A stretch of 64,000 nucleotides of DNA from positions 44,477,552-44,541,551 of the forward strand of contig OX326956.1 in NCBI GenBank assembly GCA_946800325.1, read 5' to 3'. The translations under genes were made by a program, and so were the position numbers. Shown here one piece after another: positions 10,048 to 20,917 of this stretch (the first letter of the stretch is position 1; each line of letters opens with the position of its first letter). The notes beneath the pieces were generated by a model. The model was not told the origin of the DNA and did no database searches. It saw only the letters and a list, made by a program, of their open reading frames with translations. This stretch comes from Luzula sylvatica (lineage: Eukaryota; Streptophyta; Magnoliopsida; Poales; Juncaceae).

Positions 10048-10560
10048 TAGGGGTGGGCAAATGGTTCGGTTTATTTGGGAATCGAACCAGGAACCGAACC
10101 AAACCGGACAAATTTGATTTAATCGGTTCAATTTTTTGGTTTATTCGTTTCGGTTCGGTTCAAAAATTGATATTGTTCGGTTTATTCTGTTTGGTTCAGT
10201 TTTGGTATTTTCAAAATCGATTAAACCAAACTGACCAAATTAAAATTATTTTTCATATTTTTTATTATGTTCATTAAAGAAAAAATTTATATTGTAAAAT
10301 CACAAATAACATAAGTATTTTATATGATTTGCTTTATTTATGTTTGGCTAAATAACTTTTGAATTTTATCATTATAAATCTTTCTATTCGGTTGAACCGA
10401 ACAAATCAAATGAATAAGAAATTCAGTTTATTCGGTTCGGTTTTAAATCGGTTCAAATTTTATTCGATTAGGTTTGGTTTGAATCTAGTTCGGTTTGAGT
10501 CGGTTTGGTCTTATTCAATTCGGTTCGGTTCGTTTCGATTCAACCGAATGTCCACCCGTA
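10048..10560. mobile_element. hAT-like non-autonomous element rich in CGGTT
   Basis: The ends are AGGGGTGGGCAAATGG and, in reverse complement, ACGGGTGGACATTCGG, the common GGGTGGGCAAA terminus of plant hAT-derived repeats. The interior consists of many copies of GGTTCGGTT and its complement. An imperfect 8-bp duplication (CTAATCAA 10040-10047, CTAATCGT 10561-10568) flanks it. The open frames inside come from the repeat and are not genes. Confidence 0.7.
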
Positions 10561-11229
10561 CTAATCGTTGTGGTTATCACATAATTAATGTAATTTGTCA
10601 TATATTATAATTTATTATTATTTTAAACAAATTTATAGTTAATGTATTTATTAATATGCTGATGAAATATTGAAAGAAACAAGTATATTTTTTGTTAAAT
10701 AAATTGCGACGAATGCAGAAGAACAGAATGTGCGAGAAATAGACAAGAGGTTCTGAGGTTCTGATTAGTGTGTTATTGCTTTTATTTAATTTGTTGAAAA
10801 AATAAATTCATTCATGTGTCAATACAATTCTAAAAATGTCTATCTACACATTGAATCGAGCTTATTTATTAGGATATTTTTTATTCGTATTGTTTTAACA
10901 TGCACGTCTCCAAAATAGGGCGTAAACAGAATGCATATGACCGGTAATTGGTCATAACAAATTTATTTTTCGGATACGGATATAAATATGAATAATGTGT
11001 TGGGATCCGTTTGGATTGCACACGAAGGACATGTTTGATTTGAGGGATTAGCATGGATATGTATTTCAATATCCGGAATAACATATAAATTCTTTGTTTG
11101 ATTTGGTGTATTTTGATGAAATCATGATTTTGATGGTGGATAGGGAATACACAAAAAAAAAATTGAGATTACAAATCCATGGATAAGCTTATCCATGTAT
11201 TTCATTATAAAATCATTTCTCAAAATTAT

Positions 11230-11900
11230 ATGCATAAATAATGATTATACTATCATATTATATTATACAATAATAATAATAATATTATATTAAATACTAT
11301 AATATAATTTTATTTTATTTTATTTAAATATACAATAATATAATGTGATATAATATAAAACAATATAATGTCATATTATATATTATTAAATAATACTAAA
11401 TAATATAATATTAAATAATATAATATATAAAATAATAATATTATATTGTATAATATAATATAAAACAATATATTATAATATAATATAATATAATTTAATC
11501 TAATATAATATAATAAAACAATAAAATCTAAGATAACATAGCATGACATAACATAACATAATATAATATAAAACAATGTAAAATCATATAATATAACATC
11601 ATATTATATTATATAATATAATATAATATAAAACAATATAATATAATTTTACATAATATATAATCTAATCTAATCTAATATAATCTAATATAATATTGGG
11701 CACCTCATAATATAATATAATATAAAACAGTATCATATAATATCATATAATATAATATCACATAATATAATATATTATATAATGTACCATCATAAATATA
11801 ATATAATACAAAATAATATATTATGATCTAATATAATTTAATATAAAATAAAATAATTTAATATATTATATTATAATTTAACATAATTTAATATAATGAG
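11230..11900. repeat. AATAT-rich low-complexity tract
   Basis: About 670 bp consist almost only of irregular ATAATATAAT units. The flanks (about 11040 and 12050) contain loosely complementary motifs (CATGATTTTG, AAATCATG), so the tract may be the expanded centre of an old inverted-repeat element. No gene is present. Confidence 0.75.
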
Positions 11901-12089
11901 AGATTAAACATTAAAATATTAAAATCATGAATTTTGTACAAATAATCAAACAAGGGATTGTATATATACATGATTTCAAAATATAACAAATCAAACAACT
12001 CACATGTATTATCAAATACATGATAGTGAAATACATGATTTCACTTATTTCACTAATCGAGATTATCCAAATTTTACCATAACATCTCT

Positions 12090-12725
12090 ATCTTCTAATT
12101 AGTACATTTAACTAAAATGGTAACTGGTACATGTTAGCTGTTAACTTAATACATAATTAATATTTATTCGAATTCATAAATTTTTGAATAAATTTTAATG
12201 AATATTTAATTATATATTTTAATTATCACGTTAATTAAATATAATAGTACAAATATGGTGAATACGGCGGGTACAATTCGGAGTAAAATAAAATTTATAT
12301 ATTATTTTAACGTGGTGAACAGTAAAGCTGATTATTAAAAAAAAAATCTTTTATTCTTCTCCCAAATGTATCCGCCGTAGTTTTCATATTTGTACTATTG
12401 CATTTAATAACGTCATAATTAAAACATATAATTAAAAATTGATTAATATTGATCCACATTTACGAATTCGAACTAGTGTTAATTACGTATTAAATTAATA
12501 GCTAACATGTGCTTGTTATCATATTAATTAAATATACTATGTTAGAATATAGAGCATGTTGTGGTAAAATATGGGGAAAAATATTAAATTTTTCTATAAA
12601 ATTTTGAACGAGATTATAAAATCCGAACTTTTGTCAGAAATTGATACACCGGGTTTTTAAAACCCGTTCAGGATTATTTTTTGAATTCCCAACCGAAATT
12701 AGGTCACACGTAGAAATGCTCATTT
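12090..12725. mobile_element. Decayed relative of the 2530-3169 foldback element
   Basis: The segment carries the same internal landmarks as the foldback at 2530-3169: GTTAATTAAAT, ACATAATTAATATTTATTCG, CCGGGTTTTTAAAACCCG, and an end reading GTAGAAATGCTC. It is much diverged and partly rearranged, so borders are approximate. Confidence 0.5.
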
Positions 12726-14080
12726 ATTTAACTTATCGTGGTCACAACACTTCCCGAATGCTACACATGATGCTCTTATCCAATATCTCTTCTGATCATT
12801 GTCCTATTCAGTTCAAGGATTTAGATACGAAATTTTTTGATTAAATAAATGAAGAAGTCCATCAGATCACCGAGTCCCATCTAAAATAGTTTGAAGCAAA
12901 ATCTTTCAAGAATCTCTACGAAAAATTCTCATTCCTACGGACAAAGCTGAAAAGATGGAGTAATAAATAAGAAGAGAAATTCCAAAAGGCAATTCGAGAA
13001 TTGCAAAACTGTCTTAGCGTGGCTAGATAAAAAGCAAGAAAAAACAAGGCTAAATGAACTTGAAACCTGGCTTATGACACAGGTAAAAAAAATATATAAA
13101 TAAATTATTCACGAGAAAGAAGACTATTAGAAACGAAGGACAAAACATCGGTGGATAAAAGAAAGAGGACTATAATACAAAATAAACTTTGATAAGTTTG
13201 AATTTACTGTGATACCACATAGAATAGAAGGTATCAAAGAATTGGAAGAAGAGCTGGTTGCAATTGTGTGGAATTCTCGTTTTCTTATCTAAATTATCCT
13301 CTAAATAATAGGAAACCTAGAAAGAAAGATTACAAAAAAGTGATAGAGAAGTTGGAAAGGAGGTTGAAAAGTTGGAAAAGAGCTTTGTTCAGCACTCGAA
13401 GAAGACTCGCTTTAGTCAACTCAGTATTAAGTTTTTTACCGGTCTATTATTTTATGGTATTCAAAATTTTAAAATAGACACTAAAGAAAATGAAATCATT
13501 AAGAAAAAAATTTGTGAAAAGTGAATGAAGACGAGGGGCCCTAAAAACTCGATTTAGTCAACTCAGTATTAAGTTTTTTTATCTGGTTATGTGGAATGTT
13601 GTGTGCAGACCTAAAAAATTATGGGGTTTGGGGTTTCTGAATTTGGAAGTATTTAATAATTCCCTACTTATGAAGTGACTGAAAATTTTATAACAAACAT
13701 GAAGGTTTAAGTTGGCGAGATCTGGTATCAAATTTGGGACATAGTATCATACAAGGAGATGGAAACAATGAGAACTCGTATTTTTGGAAAAATGTACACT
13801 CTTTCTTGGATTTTTTTTGAAAAAGTGTAAACTTTGAATTGGGAAATGATAGAAACACAAATTTCTCGTACAATGATTGGGGGTTAAAACTATTGTTCCA
13901 AGAACTCCCCCATCTATTCTCATACGCAAATCAATAATTTTGTATTGTGTCTTTCTTTAAATCAGTAAGGGGCATAAGAGACTTGTTCAAAGAATACCTC
14001 TCAGAAGCCACACTAATTGATCTCAAATACATTGATGAAAAATTGCAATCTTTGAATTTAAATCAAAATAAAGATAAAAT
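12640..14080 (+). pseudogene. LINE (non-LTR retrotransposon) remnant
   Basis: Short translated islands resemble plant L1-type LINE proteins. HTSRMLHMMLLSNISSDHCP looks like the end of an endonuclease domain (SDHCPI). At 13318-13470, KLERRLKSWKRALFSTRRRL then ALVNSVLSFLPVYYF matches the region after the reverse transcriptase catalytic core. Stops and frame changes lie between them. The 5' LTR of element E follows directly at 14081. Confidence 0.6.
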
Positions 14081-14533
14081 TGTTGGGATAATTCTTCATT
14101 AATTAGGAAGATTAACCTTGATACATAAAACCAAGAAGAGATGCATGTTCATGTATCTGAAATTTATGGTGATGTTTTGGATACAATGCAATTAATTCTA
14201 ATGCATATATTGACATCTTGAACTTGAACATCCTCTGCACTATAAAAAGAGACCTTTTGTAGAGAGTTTAGATAGATCACAAATAATCAACATTCAAAGA
14301 GAGATCCACTAGATAAAGTGAGAAAAGAGAAAGAGAGATTGAGTGTGATTATTTTGTAAGCCATCTTGGCGAGGTGAAGAAATATTGTAATACTATTTAT
14401 ATAATAGAAGTTTGTGGACGTAGGTATTTTTTGGCAGAACCAAATTAAAACCTTTTTGTCTTGATCATTGAAGATTCGTGCGCATACTCTATTCTCAAAT
14501 CACACATACAATTGAAGAGTATTTTTCTCAACA
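14081..14533 (+). repeat. 5' LTR of Tnt1-like element E
   Basis: The LTR starts TGTTGGGATAATTC and ends TTTTTCTCAACA, a TG...CA pair, with TATA-like CACTATAAAAAGAG at about 14238. A primer-binding-site-like string TGGTATATCAGAGC (14536-14549) follows after two bases; it is the initiator-Met tRNA site with an extra TA. The 3' LTR of E is not in the window. Confidence 0.75.
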
Positions 14534-14573
14534 AGTGGTATATCAGAGCGAGGTCATTGTTGTGTGATTCGAG

Positions 14574-15038
14574 ATGGAAGGTAGTAACGACATGTTCAAG
14601 CTGATGGTCGACAATTACTCATATTGGAAACGAATGATGGAGGATCATTTATATTGCAAAGATTTGTACGAGCCGAGTCTTAGTGAGATGATGTCGGAAG
14701 GGGAGGCTCAAGACACGTGAATGCTATTAAACCAGAAAGCCGTAGGCACGATACGTAAGTATATTGATAGAAGCTTGTTCGAGCACGTATCAAATTTTAC
14801 AAATGCCTATGAGTTGTGGACAAAGCTTGAATCAATGATTCAAAAGAAGACTCCAAGGAATAAAATCTATATGATGAAGAAATTCACAAAACTTCAATAT
14901 CAAGATGGTCAAAGCATGATTGAGCACTTGAATGTTTTCAAGGGTCTTGTTAATCAGTTAGAGAAATCGGACATGAAGGTCGATGATGAAATGCAAGCAT
15001 TGTTGCTAATCAGCTCTTTACCGGAGAGATGGGATACG
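14574..15038 (+). pseudogene. Element E gag, N-terminal part
   Basis: The ATG at 14574 opens a Tnt1-type gag (MEGSNDMFKLMVDNYSYWKR). A stop at 14718-14720 (TGA where the family has Trp) breaks it, after which LLNQKAVGTIRKYIDRSLF and MIEHLNVFKGLVNQLEKS continue to LPERWDT at 15038. The gag resumes at 37983 with LVVSLCNSAPGGKC in the same frame, so a 22.9-kb insertion splits it exactly at the 5-bp duplication ATACG. Confidence 0.85.
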
Positions 15039-15333
15039 TGTTGGTTCAAATTTTCTAGGGTTTGATTATCTCAAAATAATGTCGATACTACTAATCAATT
15101 TGCGTAAGTGACATTTGTAGAGATAAATGACGTAGCCCGCAAAAGGATCAAAGGAAAAAAACAAGACGTACAAGAACAATCAAGAATCAAGACATCAAAG
15201 ATCACGTCGAGGATTTCGCAAGTTGGGATATCAAATCATCATCTCAAATAACCAATAGGTATCCCTAAACTTGTCTTTGGAATAATTAAATTCAAGAAAA
15301 TAAGTTGGTTATATTCAAAACAATACAAAACTA
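15039..15333 (+). repeat. Left part of LTR F, inserted in E
   Basis: The LTR begins TGTTGGTTCAAATTTTC immediately after the duplication ATACG (15034-15038). Its right part is at 37798-37982, so later insertions split F. The inner border near 15333 is an estimate from the AAAAC that also follows element G at 37798. Confidence 0.6.
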
Positions 15334-16594
15334 AAGTATACATGCCTTAAATCATGGTGCGTCGTGACGCACAATATCATGCATCATGACGCACCTACAG
15401 GTTATACTTAGTTTCTCTTACAGTGCGTCATGACGCAAGAAATCAAGCGTCATAACGCACCAAGAGAAAAATGTGACTTGAGTTGTGTAGCTTCACGACG
15501 GACAATACCTGTGTCGTGACGCAACAACAGGTCAATTAGATTATCCTTGTATAGTCCGTCATGACAAACTCAACAAGCGTCATGACAGACGACTTGAGAA
15601 AAGTTCAGGAGGAGGTTCGTTACAACGAACCATTCAAGGGTTCTAACGAATCTTCAAGTACACAGGCTTCCACTACTACAAAAAATGCAATTAGGGACAA
15701 ACATGTTTAGTCCCTAAAACCCCGTCTGGAGTCGCCGTAGATATTTAGGGACTATATTTAGTCGTTATGACTTTGTCATAACATGCCCGACGCAGAAAAT
15801 GTACGGACTTAAAATCTTAATCTTCTTTTGTGACAACTGTAGTGCCAAAACAATATCTTTGTCCCAAGAAATATAACTGTTTTGGGACAAAGAAAAATGT
15901 GCTCCTAATAACCAACATACAGAGATTAAATATACTTAGTCGCTAGGATTTTCGAAGCTAATGAGACTTTTTGTAGTAGTGTTCCGTCATGACGCACCAA
16001 ACTTGCGTCATGACGGTAGGCTCTAGTTTTGAATATATTCAATGTAACGGCTAGTTTGACCAAGCCGTGCGTCATGACGCACCATAACTTGCATCATGAC
16101 GCACTGTGAGAAAACTTAAGTTTGTGCGGGGACTATGTGTTGTATAAATAGTTCCCCTCATAGGTTTCTCTCTCCAACTCTTCCACACTTTGAATAGCAA
16201 AACATGATCCGTTTACGAAGCCACTTCCAATTGCTAAACATTATCGTCATGCTAGAACTATAGGTTTGAGATACCTAGAGGAGGAAGTTGGAAAGTTGTT
16301 ATCTAAAACAATAGTTGTTATGATTAGTTGTAAACGATGTATCACCCGAGACTTGTTCTATATTGATGCACTTTCAAAATTTTAAATTGTATTTGTATTT
16401 ATCTCTTATATGAAAACTTGTGCGTGATTGTGTAATTTGATTACATGAACCTTGATTTATGACTTGTGTGAGCGTCTACATAATACGTGATTATGTTAAG
16501 TAAAACCGTCACATTTTAAAAGTTATATTTCAAAAATGTCCCTAGTCACGATTAGGATACTTATGTGATAAGTATATATGTTATAAGATAATAG
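15334..16594 (+). mobile_element. Left part of element G: LTR-like sequence with palindrome array
   Basis: The segment carries CGTCATGACG palindromes (15357-15610 and 15985-16105), one GTTCGTTACAACGAAC at 15615-15630, and an LTR-like promoter (GTTGTATAAATAGTTCC near 16140). It then passes into sequence (about 16400-16590) homologous to the 3' tail of element B. No intact internal coding region is left, so G has probably lost its middle. Borders are approximate. Confidence 0.5.
15671..15981. mobile_element. CACTA MITE of 311 bp
   Basis: The element starts CACTACTACAAAAAATGC and ends CTTTTTGTAGTAGTG, perfect 13-bp termini of the CACTA class, with a 3-bp duplication TTC on both sides (15668-15670, 15982-15984). 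The interior has inverted GGGAC/GTCCC motifs. It is inserted within the palindrome array of element G. Confidence 0.9.
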
Positions 16595-17504
16595 TGAAGG
16601 AAATATAGTTTTGGATCAACTAGAAGAACGTACAAATAAGGATGATAAAATGGTTGAGTTCACAATGAGATTGTATAAACTCAGGAACCTGGAGATGGTT
16701 CTTTCGAACGGACAAAGATGGTTCGTTCGAACGGACAAAGATACGTTCGATTGAATGGGTTATTCAGTTCGAACCCATCTATGTAGAACAGGAACACAGT
16801 AACAGTGGCAAGTTCGTTCGAACGAACTTTAAGGTATGTTCGAACGGACTATGTTCCGAATTATGTGTTGGCTGTTTTTATCTCCAATTAATTATCCTGT
16901 AATTAATGATATGATCTGAGATTAATGGTATTAATTTTCAGATCTGGAAGAGAGATAATATACATAATTTTTGGTGATAATTCGTCATCTTCTTCCTCAA
17001 GAAAAATCATTAGAGAATAGAGAGAATTTGGAGAAAAATTATCAAATTCAGATTCAAGCAAGTATACGCGTGAGTGCACTAGGAGGATTCATGTGTAATC
17101 GGAAAGCCGATAACTCGAGGTGGATATGGGTAGAGAGATATCAGTTGAGATCTTTCATTGTGAACCAAGAAGAGCAAGAACGGGCAAGGTCGGAGCTTAA
17201 CCGGAACGATTCCGGTTGTATATGACAAGGCGAACCTTCATCGACGGTGTCGAATCGTGCGGGCATGGGACGCACGTGTTACCGAAGAACGGAGTGAGAA
17301 GAGCAACTACAAGTGCGTGTCAACCCTTCTCCATGATCAATTTCACGTGGTATGACACACTATATATATAATAGTTATATTTTAGTAGTTGCATGTAGGA
17401 TTATGATTCGTATCGTGAAATCGACGGCGTGGTCCTCGGGTTCGGGTCGGACCGGGCTCTTCAATCCGCTGCATGGAGCTCGGTAGCGACGCCGATACCC
17501 AACA
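16595..17504 (+). mobile_element. Solo LTR C (B family) with TTCGAA palindromes
   Basis: This LTR starts TGAAGGAAATATAG and ends CGATACCCAACA, the termini of the B-family LTR, with a perfect 5-bp duplication AATAG at 16590-16594 and 17505-17509. Its 5' third carries palindromes such as GTTCGTTCGAACGGAC (16721-16736) and GTTCGTTCGAACGAAC (16812-16827). Nothing internal remains, so it arose by LTR-LTR recombination. Confidence 0.9.
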
Positions 17505-18284
17505 AATAGATTAACGTGTACACTAGCATATTCGTCGAGGTGATGATTATGTTTTGCTAATCATAGGACAAAGAGTTTGTCGAATCGGGAATATGGATAT
17601 GCATTAGGTTATGCATATTGTGACTTGACCAAAAGTGCGATACCATGACATGATTTAGTCATTGTAGATGGAATCGTAACGAATGGGGTCTTAGTTTTTC
17701 ACACTTGAGAAGATCATGGATCATTTTTCATGTGTAGCATGATACTTAGATATATTCTTCCACTATCTGTAACAGGATGGTCATGGGATTATAATCGGGT
17801 ATTATCTGAAACACGGAATTTGATGTGAGTCGTCAAGATGGAAATTGTTCCTTTCGAAAGAAAGAGATATCCGTTAGGCCTATCGATGCATTGATCAACG
17901 AAATCTCTGGCTAGAGTCAATGATATTAATAGTTAATATCGATTGTGTTTGTTAATTCAACTCGGTATCGAGACATAAGTTTAGTCAATCAAATTATAAG
18001 GATGACTACTACCGTGCCTTTTGATTGACAGATATCGTGTACAAGAGAACTAAATACTACCATTCAAGTTGGGTATAAATGATCACAGTCGTTTTCGTTT
18101 TCAACGTGGGAAAGCTATGATGGATTTCTTCCTTGATCCCTCTCATGAGCCCGTAAACTTAGACATAAGTTTACTACCATTGGTTGATACGAACCTACGC
18201 GGTCACACATAGAGCTGTCTTATTTCGGGCTTGACTTTCAATCTCTAAGGGTATGTGTACATGTGATGTGCACTAGTGCTTTCT
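17505..18284 (+). mobile_element. 3' tail of element G
   Basis: This noncoding sequence is homologous to the 3' untranslated tails of elements A (about 33150-33870) and B (minus strand, 26000-26600): a shared GATTATGTTTTGCTAATCAT block, a TCGGGAATATGGATATGC block and GATATCGTGTACAAGAGAAC. It stops at the TTTCT duplication of element A and resumes at 36153 with the polypurine tract of G. Confidence 0.7.
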
Positions 18285-18799
18285 TGAAAGAAAATATGGC
18301 TTAAGAATTAACTTGGAAAAATTTATATAAATAGGCAAATCTGCAGTCAGAATTGGGCCCAATCTGCAGTCAAAATTGGGCCCGTTCAAACTTATTTCCT
18401 ATATATAAATTCTGATTTCATTTTAAACCTAATTCTGATTTCGAGTGTTAGGGTTTTGAGCCGTCGTTTCTCTCTCCTTCTTCCACAGAATTTTAGAGAG
18501 ATTGAGAGGGAGATTTGAGCAAAGATGTTGAGAAAATCGATCGTGACGGCGACTAGAACGACGTTGGCGATTCCGATCGGACGAAATCGAGGTGGACACG
18601 AGTAGAGGGATTGCACAAGCACTCCTTGGAGAAGGTTCACGGATTTGGAGAAGAAGGTATCACGTACTAACTTGTGCGAGGTAATTTCTCCAACTCTTCC
18701 TTTTTCGTTGGCTTTTCGAGCGTGATCCCGGTAGAATTAGGTTACGCATGCGAAACTAATTCCGCTGCACAATTTGATAAACGTGTGCGTAACCCTACA
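18285..18799 (+). repeat. 5' LTR of element A
   Basis: The LTR is 515 bp, TGAAAGAAAA to CCCTACA. A TATA-like CCTATATATAAATTC lies near 18400. It contains GCAGTCAGAATTGGGCCC twice, where the related K LTR carries TTCGAA palindromes instead. Confidence 0.92.
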
Positions 18800-18800
18800 G

Positions 18801-18812
18801 TGGTATCAGAGC
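18801..18812 (+). promoter_or_regulatory. Primer binding site of element A
   Basis: TGGTATCAGAGC, complementary to the 3' end of plant initiator-Met tRNA, lies one base after the 5' LTR. Confidence 0.93.
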
Positions 18813-18923
18813 AAACGCTCGATAAAACCATCGAAAATCGATGTTTTATTTCGAATTTAGGAAATTTTAGAATTTTTGGGCTAAATTGCAAAATTGGATC
18901 TGTTGAACAAAATTGGATCTGTT

Positions 18924-19686
18924 AAAAAAAAAAAATTGGAGAATTGTGGAAATTAAAAATCCCTAGCAAATTAACAGTTTTCTTTTGGCTCTTAAAACAA
19001 AATAGAATCCAGACGATTGATAATTTGCAAAAGAAAGGAATGGTACTGATAAACCGATGTTACCTTTGTCGCAAACAAGCTGAGTCGGTGGCCCATCTGG
19101 TATCTGAATGCGATTTTATACAGCTCCACTGGACTGCCCTGTGTGACGAGGTCTCTCTTCCGAACCTTCACCACCGGGTGGAACACGTGCTGACCGCCAT
19201 CACCTCCGAGAAGCTCCACACTGAAAGCTATCAACTTTTTGCGGCTTTCCTCTATGGGGTTTGGCGAGAACGCTGTAGGAGGGCTTTTTCAGATGAAAAA
19301 AAGGAAGGGCCGTCGCTAATTGGAGAGTTCCTTCGAGATTGGGGTTTAATTAAACGATTGAACAAAGATATCGATCAACTCAATTAATTTCTCTGAAATT
19401 TCGCCATGGCAGTCGAGTGAGGTCTCAAGAAGATAAATGAAAAGGGGAAAGTTACTTTGGTCGTGAGACCAAAGTCACATACAGCCATGTCTTGCTGGCA
19501 AGTACAAATAAAAATGGACATGGTCCATAGGCAAGGAGTATTGCAAGGAGTGTGGGCTCCTACTAGGCGCATGATGGACTACTGACTCATGGTTCATCAT
19601 TTTTCAACTAGATCTTTGTTCTTTTGGAATTTATGTTTGTCATATAGGATCTAGTAATATTTCTTTGTGAGTGATGTTTTTCTTTT

Positions 19687-19724
<38 letters not shown>

Positions 19725-19836
19725 GTCTGTAAATAAAAAATTGTAAGAACCTTTTTACTCATTGATTTATATTATTATTTGGAAGAGAGGTTTCGAACTC
19801 TCTCCAAATTTACTCAAAAAAAAAAAAAAAAAAAAA
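18924..19836 (+). pseudogene. 5'-truncated LINE insertion, zf-RVT end
   Basis: The frame at 18944-19387 reads a reverse-transcriptase zinc-binding domain typical of plant L1 LINEs: WKLKIPSKLTVFFWLLKQNR, then CYLCRKQAESVAHLVSECDF and a C-terminal FLYGVWRERCRRAFSDEKK. It is followed by a T-rich 3' region and ends in poly(A) at 19816-19836. The target AAATTGGATCTGTT (about 18910-18923) is repeated with one change after the poly(A) (19834-19847). The 5' part of the LINE is missing, as usual for truncated reverse transcription. Confidence 0.85.
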
Positions 19837-20423
19837 TTGGATTTGTTGAAAAATGGATTTTCGGAAAAGTGAAATTTTTTTTTCTGTCGTGCGTTCGAAC
19901 GAACTTGGAGTTGCGTTCGAACGAACAAAATTCTGGACAACCAAATTTTTTTTCTGTCAAAAATGCCTAATAATTTAAAATTTCCAATTTATAAATTCGA
20001 TTCGGTATAGCATATAGCCTAAAACGGGGATGATTGTCTGTGGATTCTTGTATGTGTGTTGTGTGGGGGCCGGCGAACTTTCCAAATTGTATTTTATTTA
20101 AATATGTGGGGACCAGTGAGTCTTCCAAAGTTGTACTAAAATAAAATAGGTTTAGTTTTGAAGAGGGACCTTCAAGGCGAGACGACACGACACGGAGATT
20201 GGATCTTCAAAGCAAGGAATCATCTTGGGTTTTAGGGTTGGGAATTTAGGGTTTTATGATTGCTCATAAAACTAAAAGGCCAATATGCTATACCGTAATA
20301 TTTTATTTGTTTTTGTGAATGAATACAATAAATGATTTTATTAAAAGAAAATCTTCTCACGTAATTATCAAGTTATTTGCCTCCCAAAGTGGAACCTTCG
20401 AGACTAGTATTTGTTTATTTGTG

Positions 20424-20530
20424 TTGCATGGCCATAGTCAGGCACAAATTTACACGTACGTAGCAAGGAAGGCATGCATTGATTAGGAGTTGACGTGTTG
20501 CATGGCCATAGTCTGGCATGTCAATTCGCT
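20424..20530 (+). repeat. Repeated leader motif of element A
   Basis: The motif GCATGGCCATAGTCTGGCA occurs twice in the leader (near 20426 with one change, and near 20500). It recurs with one change in the 3' tail of A near 32992, followed each time by a similar TTGAATGATA string. K has the same pair near 60390 and 60463. Confidence 0.75.
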
Positions 20531-20917
20531 GATTGAATGATACTCCATTTGTGGTTTGGACTTGACCAATTCGCTAGCTAGGCTAGGATTTGGGGCAAGG
20601 AGTGAGGTACACACACTCTGGTTTTGAGTTGGACTCAATACCGGACCTCACGAATAAAGCAAGAATCGTCTTGGAGATGATTGGACACCGTCCTACCCGA
20701 CGTGACATATTTTCTGAGTGGTTGGTCATAGTCACCTTAGAAATACGTTAAATAGGGATCTTGTCCATTATGAGATTTAAGGTATCAAATCTCCGTTTCA
20801 ATAGTGGGGGCTATTTGAAATGATAAAATAATGGGTATTTCAAGTTGTTTAAAATGAATTTTCATATATGCAAGACCACGTTATTAATTACATTGTTTTT
20901 TCAAAATTGTAGAATTC

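Noticed and set aside
10053..10610. Frames rich in RNRT/SIRFG repeats
   Set aside because: They are translations of the CGGTT-rich hAT-like repeat.
18801..18812. tRNA-like sequence at the LTR borders
   Set aside because: Only the 12-base primer binding site is present, not a tRNA gene; no tRNA or rRNA gene was seen in the window.
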